A DNA stretch of 64,000 bases, taken from Verrucomicrobiota bacterium (GTDB taxonomy: Bacteria > Verrucomicrobiota > Verrucomicrobiia > Limisphaerales > UBA1319). The position numbers were made by a program, and so were the translations under genes. Location: the NCBI GenBank assembly GCA_022709905.1, contig JAKLHY010000030.1, positions 1 to 64,000 of the forward strand. The letters run 5' to 3'. The notes beneath the pieces are model-generated. The model was given only the letters and a program-made list of their open reading frames with translations, did no database searches and had not been told where the DNA came from. The stretch's first letter is position 1, and each line of letters starts with the position of its first letter. Positions 52,469 through 61,498 of the stretch are shown one piece after another.

Positions 52469-52566
52469 GGCCCTAGTCTAACGGCTCGACTGCCGGGCGT
52501 CACGGTGGATTTGATCTATTCTGAAGGACGAACGGGCATGAATCCATCCAAATCCATGTGCCCCGG

Positions 52567-54033
52567 TCAGCGCGATCGAGATCCCGAATCTGAAAAGGAT
52601 TCAAAACGGTCATCGGACTGCGTCTGCAACCCCAAGTGTTTCGACAGAAGATCGACCAGATCGTTTTCCCGGGGAATCGATCCGAATGTGGTCACCGAAC
52701 CGATCATGAGTTCCGGGAGGGTGCTCCGCTTGAAAACCTGGTAATTGGTTTTGTAGAGGAATCCGTTGGTGCGGAGCACTCCCATGATCCAGTCATCGGT
52801 CAGGGCCTTTTCCAGCTTTTCGCGTCCGACCAACTGGGCGGCGTATTGTCTTGCATCCGCCACTGACATGGGCTTGGCCGGAGCAAAAAGCCAATCGTCA
52901 AACTGCCGAAAAGCCCCCGGACTCGCCCGCCATACGCCCAGCGCCAAGCGGGCGTATTCACACGAATTCAAATGCTCGGGCAGGGAAATCTTGACCACCG
53001 GATTGCAGTTCGAGTTCAGCGGCGTCGGCAACAGCAGAAAGGCCACCTGGTTGCTGAAGCGTTTCTGAATTTCCGCAAGGCGGGGATGCAGATCACGACA
53101 ATGATGACATGCGTAATCGTAAAGCGTCAGCACAATGTGCGAGGACTGAGGCGTGCCGATCATGGGCAATTCATCGAGATGAAAACGGAACTGCCCGCCG
53201 TGGACATCCACCGCGAGAGGGGTTATCCGCCGCACCACAGATCCGATCGCCTGGGTGGCCTGAGAGACCGAAATCCTTGGCTGGTATCGCGCGGCCATCG
53301 CGGCGGCATAAGCCGCGTTTGAAGTGACGGCCTCCCCCTGGATCCCGTCGGACCGAGCATCACTGGCCGGGGACAACGTCTGATTTGGCGCTACAACCAC
53401 GTAACTCCTCTTTTCAACGAGGAATTGGCCCGAAATCAATAGTCCTCCCCCCACAAAACCGGCCAAAGTCCACGCATACACTGTGGCCCGGCTAATCCCC
53501 TGGACAACATCCCGAGCTGGATTCGTTCCAGATTCGGAGCCTGAAGAAGGCCGGGGCCTCCCAAAAGGGGCTTTGGCCAGGAGAATTGCCGATGCGAGAA
53601 CGGCACAGGCATGAACAGCCAGGCAAAACTTGCAGAACGCGTGAATCACGATCGCCTGCAAACCGAAAAACCATACGGCAGCCAGCGATATGACAATCGA
53701 CAGAATCCAGGAGTATCCCCAAAACCATCGCTGGTGCGACACGCCGTAACGCGAGGAAAAACCAAAGGTGACCGCAACGAGAGAGAGATAAGCCAACGAT
53801 GCCGGGATGCTGACGGGGATGCCCAGCCAGTAAGCCCACCGGCTTTGCAGCACCTTGTTACAACCCGATCCCTCCCCGCAGCCCGCCACAGGTCCATTTT
53901 GCAGGGAAACCCATGCCAGAAAAACTGCCCCAGCCGTTGCCGCCAGCAGAAGGATTCGCACCGCCCAAAGCCAATTCCCCTCCTTGGCACCGATCGATTC
54001 CTCGACGGAGGTTCTCGTCTTCGGCGGGCTCAT
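52567..54033 (-). CDS. VKOR-thioredoxin (DsbA-like) fusion protein
   Basis: 488-residue inner-membrane protein for disulfide-bond formation. N-terminal VKOR domain: the loop pair C-x6-C in GCGEGSGCNKVL, a CxxC in CKFCLAVHAC, and several membrane helices. A further helix (about 205-225) is followed by a periplasmic thioredoxin/DsbA-like domain with CHHC in LYDYACHHCRDLHPRL. VKOR would reoxidise the thioredoxin part using quinone, consistent with the menaquinone gene next door. The start at 54033 is fixed by an ATGA overlap with the pseudopilin gene; the frame is open 20 codons further upstream. Confidence 0.93.
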   Translation of the reverse strand: MSPPKTRTSVEESIGAKEGNWLWAVRILLLAATAGAVFLAWVSLQNGPVAGCGEGSGCNKVLQSRWAYWLGIPVSIPASLAYLSLVAVTFGFSSRYGVSHQRWFWGYSWILSIVISLAAVWFFGLQAIVIHAFCKFCLAVHACAVLASAILLAKAPFGRPRPSSGSESGTNPARDVVQGISRATVYAWTLAGFVGGGLLISGQFLVEKRSYVVVAPNQTLSPASDARSDGIQGEAVTSNAAYAAAMAARYQPRISVSQATQAIGSVVRRITPLAVDVHGGQFRFHLDELPMIGTPQSSHIVLTLYDYACHHCRDLHPRLAEIQKRFSNQVAFLLLPTPLNSNCNPVVKISLPEHLNSCEYARLALGVWRASPGAFRQFDDWLFAPAKPMSVADARQYAAQLVGREKLEKALTDDWIMGVLRTNGFLYKTNYQVFKRSTLPELMIGSVTTFGSIPRENDLVDLLSKHLGLQTQSDDRFESFSDSGSRSR

Positions 54034-54875
54034 TCCGACAATGCCGTGCAGCAAGTCCCATCGTTTGGATGGCTTACCTGTTGCCCCAACCATTGCAGGT
54101 CGGGATCCGAGGGACCCGGGATTGGCGCTCCAAAAGGCGCATTACATGGATCAAACCTGAGAATGGCATCGCTTTTCCAGCGACGCTTGACCACATGGCC
54201 GTCAGCATAGGAAATCACGCCGGAATCGTTGTGGGCCTTTCCGGGAAGATCCAGCCAATAAGCGTCGGGTCCGCTGCTGGCCTCGGCGGCCACCGCAAAT
54301 GTCCCGTGTTTGGGGGATTGCTCATCCAGAAAAACGGGGGTGCCTGCGGGACCCCCCGGCTTCAAGTTTAGTTGTGTGACCTTGAAAAACAACAGGTAAC
54401 CGTTGAAGTCGCTCCCATTCCCCAGGGCTGGAGGGACGGCAAAATCCAGGTTTCCCATATACTGGTTGACCGCATAGGAACGTGCCGCATTTTTGATCCC
54501 CGGACACTGATAGGTCTTCAAGTTGTTGATGTATGCCCACAAGGAACCATTTTTGACAGCGGGGGTTGTATCCTGACTCGGATCGTAAACCATTCCCACC
54601 CAGGATTTCAGGTGCGAATCCCGGCCTTGGATGTCAAACCGAGCCCGGGTGCCGGGCATTCGGTCGTCATAATCCTCGGCATACAGCACCCAGGCCACTT
54701 GAAGCTGGCGGGCGTTGTTCAAACACTGGAGGCCTTGAGCGGAGCGTTTGGCTTTGGCCAAGGCCGGGAGCAGCATGCCGGCCAGCACCCCAATGATCGC
54801 GATCACCACCAGCAACTCGATCAAGGTGAACCCAAGGCCGTTGTATTGTCGTTTACGATGAAATACCCCACTCAT
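54030..54875 (-). CDS. Type II pseudopilin-like protein with H-X9-DG motif
   Basis: 281 residues. N-terminal prepilin signal: basic leader, cleavage G15/F16 in GLGFTLIELLVVIAIIGVLA with E20 at position 5 of the mature form. The body carries a DG motif preceded by His nine residues away (HNDSGVISYADG), the H-X9-DG type abundant in Verrucomicrobia and Planctomycetes. Probably assembled or exported by a type II-like machinery; function unknown. It overlaps the VKOR-thioredoxin gene by ATGA, so both may share a transcript; four cysteines (CLNN, CPGI, CNAP, CCTA) make it a plausible oxidation substrate. Confidence 0.9.
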   Translation of the reverse strand: MSGVFHRKRQYNGLGFTLIELLVVIAIIGVLAGMLLPALAKAKRSAQGLQCLNNARQLQVAWVLYAEDYDDRMPGTRARFDIQGRDSHLKSWVGMVYDPSQDTTPAVKNGSLWAYINNLKTYQCPGIKNAARSYAVNQYMGNLDFAVPPALGNGSDFNGYLLFFKVTQLNLKPGGPAGTPVFLDEQSPKHGTFAVAAEASSGPDAYWLDLPGKAHNDSGVISYADGHVVKRRWKSDAILRFDPCNAPFGAPIPGPSDPDLQWLGQQVSHPNDGTCCTALSE

Positions 54876-54979
54876 AGGACGCTTCCCATCATGAGCGCGA
54901 GCAAAAAGCTAATACGGTATTCAGCTCCGGTCAAGGACTTGGTAGACCCCCAAATCCGGCGAAAAACCGAATCGAAGCG

Positions 54980-55008
54980 TTGACACTCTCCCATGCCTCG
55001 AGTAGTCT
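54980..55008 (+). promoter_or_regulatory. Candidate promoter for purA
   Basis: TTGACA (54980-54985), 17-base spacer, TAGTCT (55003-55008). The -35 is perfect, the -10 weak. The predicted start near 55015 would place the terminator at 55035 inside the 5' leader of purA. Confidence 0.4.
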
Positions 55009-55034
55009 GCACGAGTCGTTACTTGTGCCCGTGT

Positions 55035-55060
55035 GCCCCGAATTGCCTTCGGGGCTTTTT
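55035..55060 (+). terminator. Terminator-like hairpin in the purA leader
   Basis: Perfect 8-bp stem GCCCCGAA (55035-55042) with TTCGGGGC (55048-55055) around TTGCC, then TTTTT. It is only 28 bases before the purA start and faces the same way. The nearest upstream gene is on the other strand, so nothing but a leader transcript can end here. Another stem (GCACGAGT with ACTTGTGC, 55009-55028) lies just before it. Confidence 0.75.
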
Positions 55061-55088
55061 ACTGTCGGCGCAAGAGCGATCGGATATT

Positions 55089-56363
55089 ATGGCAAACACG
55101 ATTTTAGTTGGCGCCCAATGGGGCGATGAGGGCAAAGGAAAGATCATCGATGTCTTGACTGAACAGTCCGATATCGTGGTAAGGACCCAGGGCGGCAACA
55201 ATGCCGGCCATACCGTATTTGTCAGTGGTCAAAAATACGTATTGCATCTGGTGCCTTCCGGAATTCTTCGGCCGGGCAAGCTTTGCGTGATTGGCAACGG
55301 CGTCGTGATCGATCCCCTGGGTTTGGTGGAGGAAATTGAGGGGCTCCGACGTTTGGGCGTCAAGGTCAAGAGCACCAATCTTATGATTAGCGAGACCGCG
55401 CATGTGGTCTTCCCCTACCACCGACTGCTGGATGAGCAACGGGAAGTCCGCAAAGGCCGACACAAGATTGGGACCACCAAAAGGGGAATTGGCCCTGCCT
55501 ACGGCGATAAAGCGGCCCGAACCGGCCTCCGCATGATTGACCTGGTTAATCCGGCGAGATTTGAAGCTCTTCTCAAACTGCGAGTGCGCGAGAATAATGA
55601 AGTCTTGCGGGCCTTTGGCGCCCGACCGCTCTCGTTCTCGAGCTTGCTGAAAAGCTATCAGGCGGCGGCGAAATCCCTCAAACCATTCGTCGCCAACACG
55701 GTGATTCATCTCCACGAGGCCGGTCGCCGAGGGGCCAGCATCCTGTTTGAGGGTGCCCAGGGAACCTTTCTCGACATCGATCACGGCACCTATCCTTTTG
55801 TGACTTCTTCAAACACCACCGCTGGCGGGGCCTGCACTGGATCCGGAGTTCCGCCACACCGGATGGACCGCGTGGTCGGAGTTGTCAAAGCTTATACCAC
55901 ACGGGTCGGCGAAGGTCCCTTGCCAACGGAAAACAAGGAGATCGCTGATATGCTGCACGGCATGGGCCGGGAGTTTGGCGCAACCACGGGACGGCCCCGG
56001 CGATGCGGATGGTTCGACTCGGTTGCCACCCACCAAGCCACCATGGTCAACGGCATCGATGATCTGGCCGTCACCAACCTCGATGGGCTAGACACTTTGG
56101 AGAAAATCCAGGTTTGCGTCGCCTATCGCGTCGCTGGCAAACGCTGGACCCACCTTCCCAATGACATCGATCTTCTCGCCCGATGCCAGCCCATCTATCG
56201 CGAGTTTCCCGGGTGGCGTCAATCCACCTCCGAAGTCCGCGAATGGAAACAACTGCCGGCAAAAGCCCGCGAATACCTCAAGGCAATCGCCGACTTGACC
56301 GAGGCCAAGTTGAGTCTCGTGTCCATTGGTCCCGGCCGGGAGCAGACGATCGTGCCAGGTTGA
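55089..56363 (+). CDS. purA: Adenylosuccinate synthetase (PurA)
   Basis: GTP-dependent joining of IMP and aspartate, first step to AMP. 424 residues, usual length. Landmarks: GAQWGDEGKGKIIDVLTEQS at the N-terminus (catalytic Asp and P-loop), GGNNAGHTVFV, IGTTKRGIGPAYGDKAARTG, EGAQGTFLDIDHGTYPFVTS, and TTGRPRRCGWFD. The chosen start is the first Met of that signature; the frame is open upstream across the leader hairpin. uppS follows after 46 bases. Confidence 0.97.
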   Translation: MANTILVGAQWGDEGKGKIIDVLTEQSDIVVRTQGGNNAGHTVFVSGQKYVLHLVPSGILRPGKLCVIGNGVVIDPLGLVEEIEGLRRLGVKVKSTNLMISETAHVVFPYHRLLDEQREVRKGRHKIGTTKRGIGPAYGDKAARTGLRMIDLVNPARFEALLKLRVRENNEVLRAFGARPLSFSSLLKSYQAAAKSLKPFVANTVIHLHEAGRRGASILFEGAQGTFLDIDHGTYPFVTSSNTTAGGACTGSGVPPHRMDRVVGVVKAYTTRVGEGPLPTENKEIADMLHGMGREFGATTGRPRRCGWFDSVATHQATMVNGIDDLAVTNLDGLDTLEKIQVCVAYRVAGKRWTHLPNDIDLLARCQPIYREFPGWRQSTSEVREWKQLPAKAREYLKAIADLTEAKLSLVSIGPGREQTIVPG

Positions 56364-56409
56364 GCGCCTCCTCGGCAGACAACAACGTCCGGCACATACC
56401 AAACAGGTC

Positions 56410-57147
56410 GTGACCACCGCCTCCCACCAACTCAGCGCCCAAGCCAAGAGCATCCTGCCCGCCCATGTGGCCATCATTATGGATGGCAATGGCCGGTGGG
56501 CCAAGCAGAGACACCTGCCTCGGGTCGAAGGACACCGCGTCGGAGCGGATTCCGTGAAGGCCGTTGTGCGCGCGGCGGGTGAGTTGGGGATCAAGTACCT
56601 CTCTTTGTATGCCTTTTCCGTGGAAAACTGGAATCGCCCCAAGGACGAGGTGGATACCCTGATGAAGTATCTGGCGCATTACCTAAAAACCGAATCGCCA
56701 GAACTGAACAAACACAATGTGCGGCTGCAAGCGATTGGCCAAATCTATCGCCTGCCCGAATTTGCCCAGGAACAGCTCCGGAAGACCATCGAATCCACCG
56801 CTCGCAATAACGGTCTGACTTTGATTCTCGCCCTCAGTTATGGAGGACGTTCCGAAATTGTCGAAGCCGTTAGACAACTGGCTAGTGATGCAAAAGAAGG
56901 TCGCATTGATCCTGCGGAGATTACCGAACAGACGATCTCACAACATCTCTATACCCGGAATGTCCCGGATCCAGACCTTTTGATTCGCACCAGTGGAGAG
57001 TTACGACTCAGCAACTTTCTGCTGTGGCAGACCTCTTACGCCGAGTTTGTGGTCACCCCAACCCTCTGGCCGGATTTTCGCAAGCCCCAATTCCTCGACG
57101 CCCTTGAGGAATACGCGCGCCGCCATCGGCGCTTCGGGGGCATTTAG
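56410..57147 (+). CDS. uppS: Undecaprenyl diphosphate synthase (UppS)
   Basis: cis-Prenyltransferase that makes the C55 carrier lipid for peptidoglycan and LPS O-antigen. A GTG start at 56410 gives 245 residues, the family norm; the frame is open back to a TTG at 56326. Landmarks: HVAIIMDGNGRWAKQRHLPR (Asp for Mg and P-loop), GELGIKYLSLYAFSVENWNR, ALSYGGRSEIVEAV, DPDLLIRTSGELRLSNFLLW and YAEFVVTPTLWPDF. All catalytic motifs are present. Between purA and der; all three may be one transcript. Confidence 0.96.
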   Translation: MTTASHQLSAQAKSILPAHVAIIMDGNGRWAKQRHLPRVEGHRVGADSVKAVVRAAGELGIKYLSLYAFSVENWNRPKDEVDTLMKYLAHYLKTESPELNKHNVRLQAIGQIYRLPEFAQEQLRKTIESTARNNGLTLILALSYGGRSEIVEAVRQLASDAKEGRIDPAEITEQTISQHLYTRNVPDPDLLIRTSGELRLSNFLLWQTSYAEFVVTPTLWPDFRKPQFLDALEEYARRHRRFGGI

Positions 57148-57159
57148 TCCAATATTGAC

Positions 57160-58689
57160 ATGTCTCAGATTGTGGCCATTGTCGGTCGACCGAATGTCGG
57201 TAAGTCGGCCCTGTTTAATCGCATTGCGGGACGACGAATTGCTATCGTGCACGATCAACCCGGCGTCACCCGCGACCGTATCACCGCCGAGTGCGAATGG
57301 CAGGGCCATCCCTTCACCCTGGTTGACACCGGCGGCATCGGATTGCTTCGAGGGGAGAAAACATCCGATCCTATCGTTCAATCCGCCCTCAAGCAGGTCG
57401 ACATAGCCATCGAATCGGCCCATCTTATCCTCCTGGTGGTTAATGCCCAGGAAGGCCTGATGCCCCTGGATCAGGAGGCCGCCAACCGTCTCCGTCTATG
57501 CGGCAAACAGATTCTCCTGGTGGCCAATAAGGTGGATAACGAGTCTCTCTCCACCCAGGCCACGGATTTTGTTAAACTCGGTTTTCCAGCCATATACGAA
57601 GTCAGTGCCATCCATGGAAAGGGAGTTGATTCTCTCATGGAAGTGGTGAGCCGTCTGATTGCCGCTGAGAGCTCCCCCTCAGCATCCCTTCCTACCGTCG
57701 AAAAGGCTGCAAAGGATCAAACGCCGTTGAAGATAGCGGTAGTTGGACGTCCGAATGTCGGCAAGTCCTCAATCATCAACGCCTTGACACGCTCCGAGCG
57801 TGTCATTGTCTCCCCAATACCCGGCACCACCCGCGATTCCGTTGATGTCCCATTCGTCATCGAGGCTGACGGACAGCGGGAATCCTACCTCCTCATCGAT
57901 ACGGCAGGCATCCGCAAGGAACGTAGGATTCATGATGACGTCGAATTCTACAGCGTGTGCCGGGCCGAAAAGGCTATCCAACGCTGCGACCTTGCCATCT
58001 TCGTTCTCGACGCTGAATCCGGCATCCTCGAACAGGACAAAAAGGTCGCCGATAAAATCCTTGAGGAACGCAAGGCCTGCATCTTGGTCGTCAATAAGTG
58101 GGATCTCTTTGCCGATCGGGTTCGGAAAGCCCGCCAAAAAGCCCGCCGACAACAGGAACAATCCCCTTTCGGTTCCCCCGAAGACCACCCAATGACCACG
58201 CTGACCGAGTTCAGCAAGTGGGTGCAGCAACACCTGTTCTTCCTGGACTACGCCCCCGTAATCTTCACCTCCGCCCACTCAGGCTTCAATCTGGATCGCC
58301 TGCTCGAAGCGGTCCGCTACGTGCTCAGCCAATTGCGGCAGAAAATTCCCACCGCAATCCTCAATCGCACCCTTCACCAAGCCATAGAAAACCGCCAACC
58401 TGTCTCCAGCGCGGGTCATAGGCTCAAATTCTTTTACGCAACTCAAGTCAAACAAATCCCGCCGACCTTCTGGCTCTTCGTCAATCGCACCGATCTCCTC
58501 ACCCCTCCCTACGAGCGATATCTTGCCAATGAATTGCGCCGTGCCTTTGGTTACGAAGGATGCCCCTTAAACCTCGTGGCCAAATCCCGCCCCCGAACGA
58601 TCGAACCCAAACGTAAAACCACCCAGGCTAAACGACATCCCGTTCACGGTCCGTCCCACAAAACAAAATCTCGTTTCTCCCGTCGGTAG
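57160..58689 (+). CDS. der: Ribosome-assembly GTPase Der (EngA)
   Basis: 509 residues with two tandem GTPase domains and a KH-like C-terminal domain, acting in 50S subunit assembly. Domain 1: GRPNVGKSALFNR, DTGG, NKVD. Domain 2 (from about 195): GRPNVGKSSIINA, GTTRD, DTAGIRKERR, NKWD. Domain 2 has an insertion of about 20 residues (RQQEQSPFGSPEDHPMT) after NKWD, and the basic C-terminal tail (EPKRKTTQAKRH) is long, so it exceeds the usual 440-490 residues. The 12-base spacing from uppS suggests one transcript. The 58690-58957 gap shows no gene. Confidence 0.96.
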   Translation: MSQIVAIVGRPNVGKSALFNRIAGRRIAIVHDQPGVTRDRITAECEWQGHPFTLVDTGGIGLLRGEKTSDPIVQSALKQVDIAIESAHLILLVVNAQEGLMPLDQEAANRLRLCGKQILLVANKVDNESLSTQATDFVKLGFPAIYEVSAIHGKGVDSLMEVVSRLIAAESSPSASLPTVEKAAKDQTPLKIAVVGRPNVGKSSIINALTRSERVIVSPIPGTTRDSVDVPFVIEADGQRESYLLIDTAGIRKERRIHDDVEFYSVCRAEKAIQRCDLAIFVLDAESGILEQDKKVADKILEERKACILVVNKWDLFADRVRKARQKARRQQEQSPFGSPEDHPMTTLTEFSKWVQQHLFFLDYAPVIFTSAHSGFNLDRLLEAVRYVLSQLRQKIPTAILNRTLHQAIENRQPVSSAGHRLKFFYATQVKQIPPTFWLFVNRTDLLTPPYERYLANELRRAFGYEGCPLNLVAKSRPRTIEPKRKTTQAKRHPVHGPSHKTKSRFSRR

Positions 58690-58957
58690 CCAGCCCGACT
58701 CTTCCCCACTCAAATTGCAGGGATTCCACTGTCGCGGATTCCCAGTTTTGCCCCCGTTCGCAATAATCGTCTCTCTGTCATGCTTCGGTGCAATCGATGT
58801 CTCATTCTTAGCATCAAGAAAAATCACCCCCCATGAATGCCTTTTCTTAATAGTTTCTTCCTGTGGAGTTTAGGAATATTTTTCTGAAGATATTCATCCC
58901 GGTATGTGCCCTGCTAAAGCTCGGCACAGTATGATTGTTAATATCTCAGAATCCAAG

Positions 58958-61195
58958 ATGGATGCCATAACTCGTGGGCTTACGCGTGTCAGAGCCCTGG
59001 AAAAATGCACCATGATTCTTATCCTTGTCTTGCTGGGCATTGGCGTCAGCTGGGCACAGGAAACTGTTGATTTGGCTTGGGATCCCAATCCGGAAAGTGA
59101 TATCGCTGGTTATGTCCTGTATTATGGGGATGCCAGCCGTCACTACACGAACTCCATTCCGGTTGGCACCGCCACCAATGCCACAGTGCATGGATTGATC
59201 GCCGGTGCGACCTATTACTTCGCTGTGACCGCGAAAAACACAGCCGGTCTGGAAAGCGATCCTTCGAACGAAGTCACCTTCACTCCCTCAGACGTTGCGG
59301 ATAACCAACCTCCGAACGCCCTCTCGGGCAATTGGGATGTTCCCGAAGATACGGCCACCTCTATCACCTTGGCCGGTTCGGATCTCGAAGGCGACACGCT
59401 CACATTTAACATCCTCTCTCAGCCGCAGCAGGGTCAACTCACAGGAGCCGCTCCGAACCTCATTTATACTCCGGTCCCGAACTACTCCGGAATTGACTCC
59501 TTCTCTTACACCGTCTCAGACCAGGCCGGCCTTTCCGCCACCGCCACGGTCACTCTCAATGTTCTGCCCGTCAACGATCCGCCCACGGCCCTCTCGGCAA
59601 ACTGGGAAGTCACCGAGGATACGGCCACCCAGATCTCCCTGACCGGCTCAGATCCCGACGGTGACACACTCACGTTTAGCATCCTCTCTCAGCCGCAACA
59701 CGGCAAACTTACCGGAACCGCCCCCAATCTCGTTTACACCCCGGACGCCAATTATTCAGGCGCTGACGCCTTCACCTTCACCGCAGCGGATCCGTCCGCT
59801 CTTTCCGCTATCGGTTCCATCTCGATCGCGGTTCGAGCCGTCAACGATCCGCCCACGGCCCTCTCGGCAAACTGGGAAGTCACCGAGGATACGGCCACCC
59901 AGATCTCTCTGACCGGCTCGGATCCCGACGATGACACGCTCACGTTTAGCATCCTCTCTCAGCCGCAACATGGCAAACTCACCGGAACCGCCCCCAATCT
60001 CATTTATACCCCGAACGCCAATTATTCAGGCGCTGACGCCTTCACCTTCAGCGCAGCGGATCCGTCCGCTCTTTCCGCTATCGGTTCCATCTCGATCGCG
60101 GTTCGAGCCGTCAACGATCCACCCACAGCCCTCTCGGCAAACTGGGAAGTCACTGTGGATACGGCCACTCCGATCTCCCTGACCGGCTCGGATCCCGACG
60201 GCGACACGCTCACGTTTAGCATCCTCTCCCAACCGCAACACGGGAAACTCACCGGAACCGCCCCCAATCTCATTTACACCCCGGATGCCAATTATTCAGG
60301 CGCTGACGCCTTCACCTTCGCCGCAGCAGATCCGTCCGCTCTTTCCGCTACCGGTTCCATCTCGATCGCGGTTCGAGCCGTCAACGATCCGCCCACGGCC
60401 CTCTCGGCAAACTGGGAAGTCACCGAGGATACGGCCACTCCAATCACCCTAACCGGCTCGGATCCCGACGGCGACACACTCACGTTTAGCATCCTCTCTC
60501 AGCCGCAACACGGGAAACTCACCGGAACTGCCCCCAATCTCGTTTACACCCCGGACGCCAATTATTCAGGCGCTGACGCCTTCACCTTCACCGCAGCAGA
60601 TCCCGCCGCCCTTTCGGCCACAGGCTCTGTCACGATCGCGGTTCTTGCGGTAAACGATCCACCGGAACCACAGAATGACGCCTTTGTCCGGAATGCAAAT
60701 GCGTCCAAAACCATCTATTTCTCTGAATTGCTTGCCAACGATAAGGACCCGGATGCAGACGTGCTTACGGTGAATTCTGTCAGTAGCACATCCGCCTTGG
60801 GAGTTCGACTAGTCGTTTCCAAAGACGCCATTAAATATTCTCCACCCCGGGGGTTGAATGCTGAGGATAGCTTCACTTACCTGGTTACGGATGGCAATGG
60901 AACCCTGGCGACAGCAACCGTGACGATCACAATTAAAACTGCAACCAAGACCTCCGATTCTGAAATCCGCGCCACTCTGGCTCAAGACCCGAACGGAAAA
61001 CCCATTGTGCGCCTGAAAGGATTGGCCCGAGAAACGTATGTCGTCGAGGCAAGCACGGATCTGAACACCTGGGCGGCCGTCAGCGCTGTCCAAGCAGACG
61101 ACGATGGAGAATGCGCATTTGACGATCCGGATGCCGCAAAGTTCACCCATCGTTTTTACCGGATCGTGGACTCACACGAAAACGTGAAGGAATAG
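58958..61195 (+). CDS. Secreted tandem cadherin-like repeat protein
   Basis: 745 residues from the chosen ATG, which puts basic residues (RGLTRVRALEK) before the hydrophobic TMILILVLLGIGVSWAQ; ATGs at 58904 and 58931 are alternatives. A fibronectin type III domain comes first (about 35-125, AWDPNPESDIAGYVLYYG). Then five cadherin-like domains of about 90 residues follow, each with NDPPTALSANW..TEDTAT, ISLTGSDPDGDTLTFSILSQ and YSGADAFTF (tandem-95 type). A sixth, divergent domain begins NDPPEPQNDAFVR, and the C-terminus is VVEASTDLNTWAAVSAV..FYRIVD. Calcium-binding acidic loops (DPDGDT) recur. A surface or secreted adhesin-like protein by inference. Confidence 0.82.
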   Translation: MDAITRGLTRVRALEKCTMILILVLLGIGVSWAQETVDLAWDPNPESDIAGYVLYYGDASRHYTNSIPVGTATNATVHGLIAGATYYFAVTAKNTAGLESDPSNEVTFTPSDVADNQPPNALSGNWDVPEDTATSITLAGSDLEGDTLTFNILSQPQQGQLTGAAPNLIYTPVPNYSGIDSFSYTVSDQAGLSATATVTLNVLPVNDPPTALSANWEVTEDTATQISLTGSDPDGDTLTFSILSQPQHGKLTGTAPNLVYTPDANYSGADAFTFTAADPSALSAIGSISIAVRAVNDPPTALSANWEVTEDTATQISLTGSDPDDDTLTFSILSQPQHGKLTGTAPNLIYTPNANYSGADAFTFSAADPSALSAIGSISIAVRAVNDPPTALSANWEVTVDTATPISLTGSDPDGDTLTFSILSQPQHGKLTGTAPNLIYTPDANYSGADAFTFAAADPSALSATGSISIAVRAVNDPPTALSANWEVTEDTATPITLTGSDPDGDTLTFSILSQPQHGKLTGTAPNLVYTPDANYSGADAFTFTAADPAALSATGSVTIAVLAVNDPPEPQNDAFVRNANASKTIYFSELLANDKDPDADVLTVNSVSSTSALGVRLVVSKDAIKYSPPRGLNAEDSFTYLVTDGNGTLATATVTITIKTATKTSDSEIRATLAQDPNGKPIVRLKGLARETYVVEASTDLNTWAAVSAVQADDDGECAFDDPDAAKFTHRFYRIVDSHENVKE
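59571..60650 (+). repeat. Four near-identical 270-bp tandem repeats
   Basis: Units begin at 59571, 59841, 60111 and 60381, each at TCAACGATCC; the period is exactly 270 bases (90 codons). The copies differ only at scattered bases, for example GAG to GTG (Glu to Val) near 60155 in the third. A clearly diverged copy precedes them (about 59301-59570) and another follows. Such identity at synonymous sites points to recent duplication or ongoing recombination, and means copy number may vary or be misassembled. Confidence 0.92.
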
Positions 61196-61498
61196 AGATA
61201 GGATAGAGCAATCCCTTCAACAGCCTCAAGGGCTGGAGGGGCCGGTTGCATCAATCTGAAGTGAGCCGCCGGGTTTCGCAGCACGACCGGCGGGTGCTTC
61301 ACGTTCAGATCTCGCGGGCCGTTCGAATCCTGAAAATAGAATCATGATTCCAGACCGGGAAGGGGATCGCCTTTCAGTTAGTATCTCTTTGACTGGGAAC
61401 AAGGATCATGAGAATCAACATGGCGACCGGATCTTCGAAGAACCCCGATTCATAATTCAGATGCTTGTCCTGGGAACAGTAAATGCTAATATCAAAGA
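61196..61498. other. 303-base intergenic region with one hairpin
   Basis: No supported gene. One stem-loop is notable: TGAAG (61257-61261) with CTTCA (61297-61301) and an inner CCGCCGG (61266-61272) with CCGGCGG (61287-61293), with a small internal loop between. It lacks a T run. It may slow or end transcription after the tandem-repeat gene, or belong to the kinase leader. Confidence 0.4.

Noticed and set aside
55009..55028. tRNA-like fold near the purA leader
   Set aside because: Only one stem; no cloverleaf, anticodon or CCA.
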